Shown one piece after another: positions 8,609 to 13,805 of a DNA stretch of 13,805 bases. Position 1 is the first letter of the stretch; the number at the start of each line of letters is the position of its first letter. The stretch comes from Nitrososphaera_A sp036522495 (GTDB lineage Archaea; Thermoproteota; Nitrososphaeria; Nitrososphaerales; Nitrososphaeraceae), in contig DATDFS010000051.1 of assembly GCA_036522495.1 (NCBI GenBank), forward strand, positions 1 through 13,805, written 5' to 3'. A program made the position numbers and the translations under genes. The notes below the pieces were generated by a model. It was not told the DNA's origin, made no database searches, and worked only from the letters and a program-made list of their open reading frames with translations.

Positions 8609-8637
8609 GAAGTATAGAATACATCATTATATACTTC
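8609..8637. repeat. Inverted repeat overlapping a TATA-like box
   Basis: GAAGTATA (8609-8616) and TATACTTC (8630-8637) are exact reverse complements separated by 13 nt. The right arm overlaps the TATA-like box before the methyltransferase remnant, and such a position suits an operator where a regulator would block TBP. It is also 37 nt after the ABC stop, so a hairpin at the end of the operon transcript is an alternative. Confidence 0.45.
8626..8634 (+). promoter_or_regulatory. TATA-like box before the methyltransferase remnant
   Basis: ATTATATAC lies with its centre about 29 nt upstream of ATG 8659. That is the spacing expected for a leaderless archaeal transcript, and it supports 8659 as the original start of the broken gene. 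Confidence 0.45.
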
Positions 8638-8658
8638 GAATAATAGCTGAATATATCA

Positions 8659-8966
8659 ATGGCTACAACTAATGTATCAAAGTCAGGGAGAGAAATGGCT
8701 AATTGCATGCATTATCAATGACTATATGCTATTCTGCAGATTTAGCCATCTTAGCATAGCGAAAGAAACGATTCAGAGAATACCTGGTAGAACTTGCAAA
8801 AGTCAAACTAGGAAATAGAATTTTGGACATAGCAACAGGATATGGAGAGCCAAGTATTACTGCGGCAAAGTATATCCAAGCAAGAGATTCAGTACTTGAT
8901 GTAGATATATCAGCACAAATGTTAGAAATTGCAAAAGAAAGATCTACAAATCGAGGAGGCTGTTAA
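8659..8966 (+). pseudogene. Broken class I SAM-dependent methyltransferase
   Basis: The frame from ATG 8659 (MATTNVSKSGREMA) stops at 8721. A second frame, open from 8760 to the stop at 8964-8966, encodes FREYLVELAKVKLGNRILD, then IATGYGEPS and VLDVDISAQMLEIAKER. These are motif I with an intact glycine loop and the acidic ribose-binding strand of a UbiE-like methyltransferase. Motif I normally lies 50-80 residues from the N-terminus, so a frameshift and a stop codon (8757-8759) separate the two parts, and the C-terminal two-thirds of a usual roughly 270-residue enzyme is absent or unrecognisable. It differs from the methyltransferase domain of the 4929-6752 gene, whose glycine loop is degenerate. 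The original target is unknown. I infer a true remnant rather than a small gene because the fragment has no start codon of its own in a sensible place. Confidence 0.65.
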
Positions 8967-9394
8967 AGGTATCTGATAGGAATAGGAAAAATACCTCACT
9001 TTCTCCACTACCTCCACCAATTTCAAAACTGTGCCCAGAACTAGTCCGAAAATGGCAGATACCATTGCAGAAATTCTGAAATACCTCCACCTCTCAACAA
9101 TGTCTCAACCGTATTTGCTATTCATGGTGGAAATCTTGCAAATGTCAGTAGATATATGCCTCTATAATACAGCCACTAAAACAAGCTCAAACTATGCTTC
9201 TTTTGTCAAAATAAGCAAAAGTGCATGCGTTAGCTTTTAGAATTTCCGAACAAATTGCTGCAAATGATAGATAACGACATTGGCCGCCATAAAATATGTC
9301 TTTAATTCTGTGACAAACAGAACAGGGATCTTATGATAATCTGGCTAAAGGTAGGGGTTAGTGTTGACATAACTTAAATTAACTCAAGAGGAAT
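8967..9394. other. Gene-free interval after the methyltransferase remnant
   Basis: No intact gene is recognisable. A 69-codon + strand frame (9031-9240) has no motif and unconvincing composition. The interval may be the eroded remainder of the methyltransferase, but I could not align any frame to the expected middle or C-terminal motifs. A small hairpin, TTCTGT (9306-9311) pairing with ACAGAA (9317-9322), lies about 75 nt beyond the stop of the minus-strand gene ending at 9395. It lacks a following T-run on that strand. Confidence 0.5.
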
Positions 9395-10699
9395 TTAAGA
9401 AAACAAAGATGTATCAGGCATGATTCCAAATGAATCGCAGACAGTATATAAAGCCATAATACACATACATGCAGGTTTCATCCATCTATTAAGACACTCT
9501 TCAGCTTTTTTTACCCAGTATTCGAAGTCAACTGGGTTAGGCTTATTATCGTTGGATTTAGAATGTAACTGTTTGTAGTACTTAGAATGTAGATGTCGAA
9601 TATAACTTCGGGCTTTGTATAAATCCACTCTTTCCAAAGTTTCTTTTGTTGTTGTTATCGACATTCTAGCAGCAGAAGCATATTTCTCAAGAAAGCGTTT
9701 CTCTAAAGACTCAACATTTAGAGATAAATTATATTCTCTTTTACTATGGACAAGTTTTGCAATAAAATATCCCAAATCAATGGCTGGGTCAGAGATGCAA
9801 CTATGATCAAAATCTATTACTGTTAGATCAGATCCATCTACAAATATATTGCCAGGATGAAAACCATTATGTATTAATACAAAGCATTTTGAGTTAAGGG
9901 ATCTCTTTATTTTAAGTATGCAAGATAACATACTTTGTATTTGCTTTCCAAAATCTGGGTGTATGCTCAAATGCTCTGACCACTTATTGAGCTTTTCTTC
10001 TTCTTCCTTCATAGAGTAGTAGTAGACGCCTCCAGGCAGTAGACTGATACTATGAAGTTTGGCCAACCATGAGGCTGCCTGCATTATATGCGTCTCAATT
10101 TCTTTTTCTTCTACTTGTTTTTGTACCAACATATCTTTGAGCTGTATACCACTAGCTTTAGATGTTAACATAAAGTTACAATCAGGAAAATATGCTATCG
10201 GTTCGTATAGTTTGAGATGGTAGTGTTCATCTTCATCATCATTATCATGATCATCTGCTCCTTCCATATCAAATCCTTTGTGCCATACTTCTTGTAAAAG
10301 ATCAAATATCTCCTTGCCCCTTCCATCAGGCCTCCATTTACCTACAATGATCTTGGATAATGGTTGTTGTTGCTCTTGTTGTTGTTTCTTCCTTTTTTTG
10401 CTAGCAAATTGTAATTTGAATTCGATGACTGATTTATTTTTTCTGATTTTTAAGGGATTTATTTCACAGCCTAAGATTTTAAAATCAGATAAATTCAACT
10501 TAGAGAGAAGATTTTGTTGTTGGAAGCAGTCCTTAACAAACGATTCATTTAAGAAATAATCAACTTGAGTTGAAGCCTTTACTGATGATCTTTCATGTTT
10601 TTCTTTTGCTTTCGCCTCCTCCTCATCTGTTTTTGTGTTTTTGGTCTGAACTTTACCGTCTAAGATTTCAGACAAGATCACATAGCCCCCCTGATCCAT
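9395..10699 (-). CDS. APH-fold kinase paralogue with disrupted catalytic motif (probable pseudokinase)
   Basis: A 434-residue protein aligning end to end with the kinase half of the 4929-6752 gene: DYFLNESFV (47-55), VGKWRPDGRGKEIFDLLQ (119-136) with the ATP Lys K121, EPIAYFPDCNFMLTSK, WLAKLHSISL, IDFDHSC (D296) and DPAIDLGYF. The catalytic loop reads HNGFHPGN (277-284) where the paralogue reads HGDFHTLN, so the catalytic Asp is Gly279. Phosphotransfer should be lost or severely reduced. Other oddities are a charged N-terminal tail before residue 47, a KKRKKQQQEQQQ insert (101-112), an acidic DDHDNDDEDE run (149-158), and about 26 residues beyond the KKAEECL end of its relatives, as if the original stop had been lost. 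ATG 10699 is the first start. The gene stands alone opposite the operon. It may be a regulatory ATP-binding protein or an early pseudogene; the frame is otherwise intact. Confidence 0.75.
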   Translation of the reverse strand: MDQGGYVILSEILDGKVQTKNTKTDEEEAKAKEKHERSSVKASTQVDYFLNESFVKDCFQQQNLLSKLNLSDFKILGCEINPLKIRKNKSVIEFKLQFASKKRKKQQQEQQQPLSKIIVGKWRPDGRGKEIFDLLQEVWHKGFDMEGADDHDNDDEDEHYHLKLYEPIAYFPDCNFMLTSKASGIQLKDMLVQKQVEEKEIETHIMQAASWLAKLHSISLLPGGVYYYSMKEEEEKLNKWSEHLSIHPDFGKQIQSMLSCILKIKRSLNSKCFVLIHNGFHPGNIFVDGSDLTVIDFDHSCISDPAIDLGYFIAKLVHSKREYNLSLNVESLEKRFLEKYASAARMSITTTKETLERVDLYKARSYIRHLHSKYYKQLHSKSNDNKPNPVDFEYWVKKAEECLNRWMKPACMCIMALYTVCDSFGIMPDTSLFS

Positions 10700-11517
10700 A
10701 TATCTTAGATTTCCAATACAGTTCGGAATTTTGAAAGGTTACGACTGCTTCCTTCATCCATTTTATTAAATCATGGTTATATTAAAGATTTTTTATAATA
10801 GAGCTAATTTTTTATCATATTTTGTTACTAACAATTTTGAATCATAACACTAGACTTTTTAATTTCATACGTTCACATGTATCATAAGAGGCTGGAGATT
10901 AAAACTTCAATCTTCAAAAACATCTGCTTCTGCTACTGATCCATAAATATAATTACACTTTATCTAACTAACATTGTTCCTTTAGCATTTTAAATAATAA
11001 AATGACCATTGTGTTGATCTCCAAGTAGCATGAAATGATGACAAAAGAAAGGACTGCAATTATTGGTATAGCAGCCCTTTTTGTTCGCAACGAATGCTTG
11101 AAACTATCAATTTACCCTTATATGGCTATAATTACAATCCGTTTACCAAAATTCAGCTCTCAATATCATTTCACACATCCACATGAGGCAGCAACAAACA
11201 TGATCATTCCACAGAACGAACAATTAGATAGTTGTACCTCAAGTCTAAAATATCATCACTTGCTTACATATTCAGTTGATAACCATTACTTGGAAGCGTC
11301 GACCGACGACAGTGAAAATTTATCCCATCAAATCTTTAGATATATTTGCGACTAATGTCGTCAATTCCAAATTTGTGTATAATCGATCACCTTTGCTAGG
11401 GCAATCCCTATTCAAATCAGAAAAGAAGGAACATGTTATAGATACCTGCCTAATGAACTAAGGTACTGGTGAGGATTACAGCTGCAATAGTGGCAAATAA
11501 GTAACGGCGTTATAGGG
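10700..11517. other. 818-nt A/T-rich interval with no recognisable gene
   Basis: I find no supported gene or RNA here. On the minus strand a tract TATAAAAAATC (near 10788-10799) could be a promoter for the kinase-like gene starting at 10699, giving a leader of roughly 65 nt; this is weak. The + strand frame 11035-11355 (106 codons) lacks motifs and a promoter at the right distance, and an overlapping frame at 11276-11461 is equally featureless. A perfect short palindrome, TAACGGCGTTA (11502-11512), lies just beyond the stop of the membrane protein gene. Confidence 0.5.
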
Positions 11518-11958
11518 TTATCTTGATAATTTAGTTGCTGCCTTGGACTTTATTTTCGGCTTCTTGACTATAGCAAGAAAGAAGAATGCAAGGGCAAAGA
11601 AGATAATCGTTGATGTAAGAATCTCTACGATGGATGATTCAATTCCAGGTATAAACAAATCGATCTTTGAGACAATGGCTTGAACAGCAAACAATCCAAA
11701 TGCAGTTGAAACAAAAAGAAGTCTCTTCGACTTTAGATTTCTGTAAGCTGTCAAAGTTAATGCGGAGAGAATCACTGCAAATATTCCAGATCCAATCTTT
11801 ATGAAATCTACTAAGTCTGGCTCGTCTATATCAACCCTCGAAGTCATAATCATGTTAAATGCAATCGCTGGGTAGTGGAATAGCGCAACTACAGAGGTAA
11901 ATAATGTGCCACCGATGCTCCCCGTGAGTACTACTGCCAATGCGTTGATCATGATCAT
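11518..11958 (-). CDS. Small four-helix membrane protein paired with a winged-helix regulator
   Basis: A 146-residue integral membrane protein with hydrophobic segments at about 5-35, 54-74, 78-98 and 108-131, and a short Lys-rich tail (132-146). An acidic loop (43-52) separates the first two segments. No enzymatic motif is visible. The central pattern, LTAYRNLKSKRLLFVSTAFG then a hydrophobic helix, resembles small archaeal membrane proteins encoded beside winged-helix regulators, but I cannot name the family with certainty. Its ATG (11956-11958) overlaps the end of the upstream regulator gene by 4 nt on the same strand, so the two are almost certainly co-transcribed and co-translated. It may sense the membrane or a ligand and modulate the regulator; that is inference from gene order. 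Confidence 0.75.
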   Translation of the reverse strand: MIMINALAVVLTGSIGGTLFTSVVALFHYPAIAFNMIMTSRVDIDEPDLVDFIKIGSGIFAVILSALTLTAYRNLKSKRLLFVSTAFGLFAVQAIVSKIDLFIPGIESSIVEILTSTIIFFALAFFFLAIVKKPKIKSKAATKLSR

Positions 11959-12602
11959 ATATGATTATCATCCCCACTCGATCGTTCTTCGTCTTTACTA
12001 CTATCATCTGTTGTTTTCAACATCTTTTTGTCATCCTCTGACTTTGATGATATTACTGACAGATCCAAGAAAACTTCTGCAAGCCTATTAGACAACTTGC
12101 TCCAGAGGGATGGATAATATATCTTTAAAATATTGGTGATATCATCCGTATCGCCTTGTGTATAGTATTTTACAAATTTCCCTTTTTTACGTCTACTGAC
12201 CAAGCCAATTTCAATTAGACGTGACATATGCCAGTTTATTGTGGGTGGCGTGAGGCTTTCATGTCGAGCTATGTCTATTTGAGTAGCTCCTGGGCTTTCT
12301 ATGAGGAATAATATTATATCCCTTGGAACCTCCTGCCCTAACACAGCCAATATAGATTGCTGTCTTTCCCTGAAAATAGCAACAGCGTAATACATTCTAA
12401 ACAATCCTACTCGTCGTGATTTGATCAAATCTTTTTTTTCTAATATTTTCAGATGATACTGAGTATCTCCAATCGCTAGATCTAACTTCCTACTAATCTT
12501 TCTAACATGACAACTAGGATTATCGACAATGTATTCGTAGATGCGCCTTCCATTAGGCGGAAGTGTGTTCTGATCCTTGTTATCATACTCAGTGTGGAGC
12601 AA
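11955..12602 (-). CDS. Transcriptional regulator with two tandem winged-helix domains
   Basis: A 215-residue DNA-binding protein. Residues 14-77 form an ArsR/IclR-like winged helix: RRIYEYIVDNPSCHVRKISR, DTQYHLKILEKKDLI, then a wing with SRRVGLFRMYY. Residues 85-150 repeat the plan: VPRDIILFLIESPGATQIDIA, PTINWHMSRLIEIGLV, then SRRKKGKFVKYY. A helical segment (150-187) and a charged, Ser/Asp/Glu/Lys-rich tail (187-215) follow. Two HTH units in one chain suggest binding of an extended operator, possibly as a dimer. The start is TTG 12602; a TATA box centred about 26 nt upstream places the transcription start at or beside it, so a leaderless message is likely. The gene overlaps the membrane protein gene by 4 nt, which suggests a membrane-linked regulatory pair. 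Targets cannot be read from the sequence. Confidence 0.85.
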   Translation of the reverse strand: MLHTEYDNKDQNTLPPNGRRIYEYIVDNPSCHVRKISRKLDLAIGDTQYHLKILEKKDLIKSRRVGLFRMYYAVAIFRERQQSILAVLGQEVPRDIILFLIESPGATQIDIARHESLTPPTINWHMSRLIEIGLVSRRKKGKFVKYYTQGDTDDITNILKIYYPSLWSKLSNRLAEVFLDLSVISSKSEDDKKMLKTTDDSSKDEERSSGDDNHI

Positions 12603-12623
12603 GCATTTATCCCCGTATTTGAA

Positions 12624-12633
12624 TTTTTATAGG
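12624..12633 (-). promoter_or_regulatory. TATA box of the regulator/membrane protein pair
   Basis: Read on the minus strand, CCTATAAAAA is centred about 26 nt upstream of the TTG at 12602. This matches archaeal TBP box spacing for a transcript that begins at the start codon, and it supports TTG 12602 over later starts. Confidence 0.6.
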
Positions 12634-12776
12634 TTGCCTTATGTTATAAATAGTTGTATGTGAAGAATTTAAAATGCAAAGCCCCCTCCATCCTGTCACT
12701 CCTGTCAATTATCTCAGTTGCTGCCGAACTCTTCCTCTTCTTTGTTACCGTTTGTAGGTCTTGTTATTAGTTGTCG

Positions 12777-13283
12777 TTAAGGAGTTCCGAGAGTTGTACT
12801 GCTACTAGAAGATGGTCCAATATTGCTGGTTTTTGGTCCAGCACGAGATGTTGGCCCGGCATTAGGAAGTGATCCGATGACGCTACTAGTACTACTGGTG
12901 CCATACACAATAGTATAACATTGGTCTACATTAGCTCTAGTAAGCGGTCCAGAGATTAGTCTCATACAGATGATGAATTTACTAAATTTATCTGTACCTC
13001 CTAATGTACTATTGCCTGCACCTGCTGCTGCTGCTGTTGCACCGCCCCCCTTACTGGTTTTAGGGCTTTTTGTTGTTTTTTTACTGCCTGTACCTGCTGC
13101 TGTTGTTGTACCGCCGCCCGTACTGGTAGAGCCTTTTGTTTTTTTACTGCCTGTGGTTTTCTTTGTGGTGGTAGTGCTCTTCTTTTTTACTGCTAATGTT
13201 GAAGCAGTGATACTGCCTGCTGTTACAAGTGCTATTGCCGTGACGATGACAAAAATGGCTAATAGCGTTGTTTTTGTACGCAT
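12777..13283 (-). CDS. Secreted or surface Thr/Lys/Gly-rich protein with a short Cys-containing core
   Basis: A 168-residue protein of unrecognised function. Residues 1-28 form a signal peptide: basic MRTK, a hydrophobic stretch through VIVTAIALV, then a small-residue cleavage region. Residues 32-90 are low complexity (Thr, Lys, Gly, Ser, Ala) and include two imperfect copies of a unit beginning TGSKKT (44-64 and 65-88). A compact segment at 98-127, FSKFIICMRLISGPLTRANV then DQCYTIVYG, has C106 and C122 that could form a disulfide. The rest is Ser/Pro/Gly-rich. The composition suggests an exported, possibly O-glycosylated linker or cell-surface protein. A TATA-like box lies about 27 nt before ATG 13283, supporting that start. 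The opposite strand is open only because of repetitive codons. Function unknown. Confidence 0.7.
   Translation of the reverse strand: MRTKTTLLAIFVIVTAIALVTAGSITASTLAVKKKSTTTTKKTTGSKKTKGSTSTGGGTTTAAGTGSKKTTKSPKTSKGGGATAAAAGAGNSTLGGTDKFSKFIICMRLISGPLTRANVDQCYTIVYGTSSTSSVIGSLPNAGPTSRAGPKTSNIGPSSSSSTTLGTP
13020..13154 (-). repeat. Imperfect tandem repeat inside the secreted protein gene
   Basis: Two adjacent units of about 63-72 nt encode TGSKKT followed by Ser/Thr/Gly and Ala-rich residues (protein positions 44-64 and 65-88). The nucleotide copies share the blocks ACTGCCTG and ACCTGCTGCTG on the + strand. Such repeats expand and contract by slippage, so length probably varies between strains. 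Confidence 0.6.
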
Positions 13284-13305
13284 ATTGGGTTTTTATGCTG
13301 CACAG

Positions 13306-13314
13306 TTATTATAC
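13306..13314 (-). promoter_or_regulatory. TATA-like box of the secreted protein gene
   Basis: On the minus strand GTATAATAA is centred about 27 nt upstream of ATG 13283. This is the spacing expected for a leaderless archaeal transcript. Confidence 0.45.
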
Positions 13315-13663
13315 GTTTTGCTCATGAGTTATGACTAATTTTTCAGTTCAAGGACTAAAAGCAAAACCATCATGAGATCCAGCTATGCATTGTTACCAAA
13401 TATTCTTCTATTACTAAGAAACCAGAAATCCCACGCTAGTTATCGAAACTTGATACTTCCGTTACGACATAGTCTAATAATTGTACCCATTCAAAGACCC
13501 AGAGGATGGCCTCCTCATGAAACCGTTACGTCGTTGGCACAACTTCCAGTATATTCTATTAACGGGCCAAAACCAGAATCTCTTTTTGTACTTATAAGTT
13601 ATGCTAGCGCATTTGATACATCAAATTATTTCTTCTAATGATATGATAAAAACCATAGCTTTT

Positions 13664-13672
13664 CATATATAG
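13664..13672 (+). promoter_or_regulatory. TATA-like box before the right-edge regulator
   Basis: CATATATAG is centred about 30 nt upstream of TTG 13698, consistent with a leaderless or very short-leader transcript. It favours that TTG over the upstream TTG at 13683. Confidence 0.4.
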
Positions 13673-13697
13673 TCAGTAATTATTGATATACTGTTCT

Positions 13698-13805
13698 TTG
13701 AAAAACAGAAGCAAGACTGATATAGTTGGGCTAATCTTGGAAGTGGCAAATGTGGGAGGAGCTACTAAGACAAAAATAATGTACAAAGCCTTCCTGTCTT
13801 CTTCA
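13698..13805 (+). CDS. Winged-helix regulator, N-terminal fragment (runs off the window)
   Basis: The frame from TTG 13698 to the window end encodes 36 residues, MKNRSKTDIVGLILEVANVG then GATKTKIMYKAFLSSS. A first helix (DIVGLILEVA) followed by GATKTKIMYKAFLS is a pattern I recognise from many short thaumarchaeal winged-helix proteins, in which a recognition helix and wing follow. The frame is open back to 13680, after a TAA at 13677-13679; the alternative TTG 13683 would add five residues and fits the upstream TATA-like box less well. Only the beginning is present, so length and any additional domain are unknown. Confidence 0.7.
   Translation, partial: MKNRSKTDIVGLILEVANVGGATKTKIMYKAFLSSS

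Larger units (their letters stand above)
13284..13697. other. Divergent intergenic region
   Basis: This 414-nt interval separates the minus-strand secreted protein gene from the + strand regulator at the right edge, and holds a TATA-like element near each end. The + strand frame 13372-13638 (88 codons) has no motif and no promoter at leaderless spacing, and I regard it as chance. No RNA gene is recognisable. Confidence 0.5.

Noticed and set aside
9031..9240. 69-codon + strand frame
   Set aside because: No recognisable motif, no promoter at leaderless spacing, and it lies in a decayed interval; chance opening is more likely.
8659..10699. Idea that the methyltransferase remnant and orphan kinase are a split version of the 4929-6752 fusion
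   Set aside because: They are on opposite strands, and the remnant has a canonical UbiE-like glycine loop quite different from the fusion's N-terminal domain.
11035..11355. 106-codon + strand frame in the gene-poor interval
   Set aside because: Composition is unlike the neighbouring genes, and no domain, membrane pattern or conserved motif is visible in it or in the overlapping frames.
12970..13338. Val/Pro/Leu-rich 122-codon + strand frame that looks like a membrane protein
   Set aside because: It is the antisense of the Thr/Lys/Gly repeat region; the minus-strand gene has a signal peptide, a TATA box and a non-repetitive core.
13372..13638. 88-codon + strand frame between the divergent genes
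   Set aside because: No motif and no promoter at a suitable distance; composition looks random.
1..13805. CRISPR arrays, tRNA or rRNA genes, insertion sequences
   Set aside because: No regularly spaced repeats, no cloverleaf-like or rRNA-like sequence, no transposase motifs or flanking terminal repeats were seen by reading both strands; subtle cases could be missed without computation.

Overview
The window looks like a chromosomal segment of an ammonia-oxidising Thaumarchaeota, probably from the soil group (Nitrososphaera or Nitrosocosmicus type). The evidence is moderate-to-low GC, A/T-rich intergenic DNA, TATA-like boxes about 27-30 nt upstream of several start codons (a leaderless archaeal arrangement), frequent TTG starts, and a truncated winged-helix protein at the right edge carrying the GATKTKIMYKAF motif that I associate with thaumarchaeal regulators. 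This assignment is inference from sequence style; no search was run.

Left and centre (400-8572, + strand): five tightly packed genes form a probable operon. They are a glycogen-synthase-like GT4 glycosyltransferase with an extra C-terminal winged-helix domain; a GH57 alpha-glucan glycosidase/transglycosylase; an APH-fold small-molecule kinase; a fusion of a methyltransferase-like domain with a degenerate SAM motif to a second APH-fold kinase; and a single-subunit ABC exporter. Gaps are 7 nt, a short overlap, a 4-nt ATGA overlap and 5 nt, so co-transcription and translational coupling are likely. Read together, the genes suggest assembly and trimming of an alpha-glucan or oligosaccharide, phosphorylation of an intermediate, and export of a glycoconjugate or lipid-linked product. 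No single named pathway fits all five.

Middle (8573-11517): gene-poor and apparently decaying. It holds a broken SAM methyltransferase (8659-8966) that keeps a TATA box and an overlapping inverted repeat. On the minus strand is a third APH-fold protein (9395-10699), clearly paralogous to the kinase half of the fusion, but its catalytic HGD motif reads HNG. About 800 nt without a recognisable gene follows.

Right (11518-13805): on the minus strand, a tandem winged-helix regulator overlaps a small four-helix membrane protein by 4 nt and has a well-placed TATA box, so the two form a regulatory pair. Next is a minus-strand secreted or surface protein with a signal peptide and a Thr/Lys/Gly repeat region. 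The + strand beginning of another winged-helix regulator runs off the right edge.

The most interesting items are the glycan/kinase/exporter operon, the winged helix fused to a glycosyltransferase, and the three related kinase domains, two of which lack different hallmark residues.
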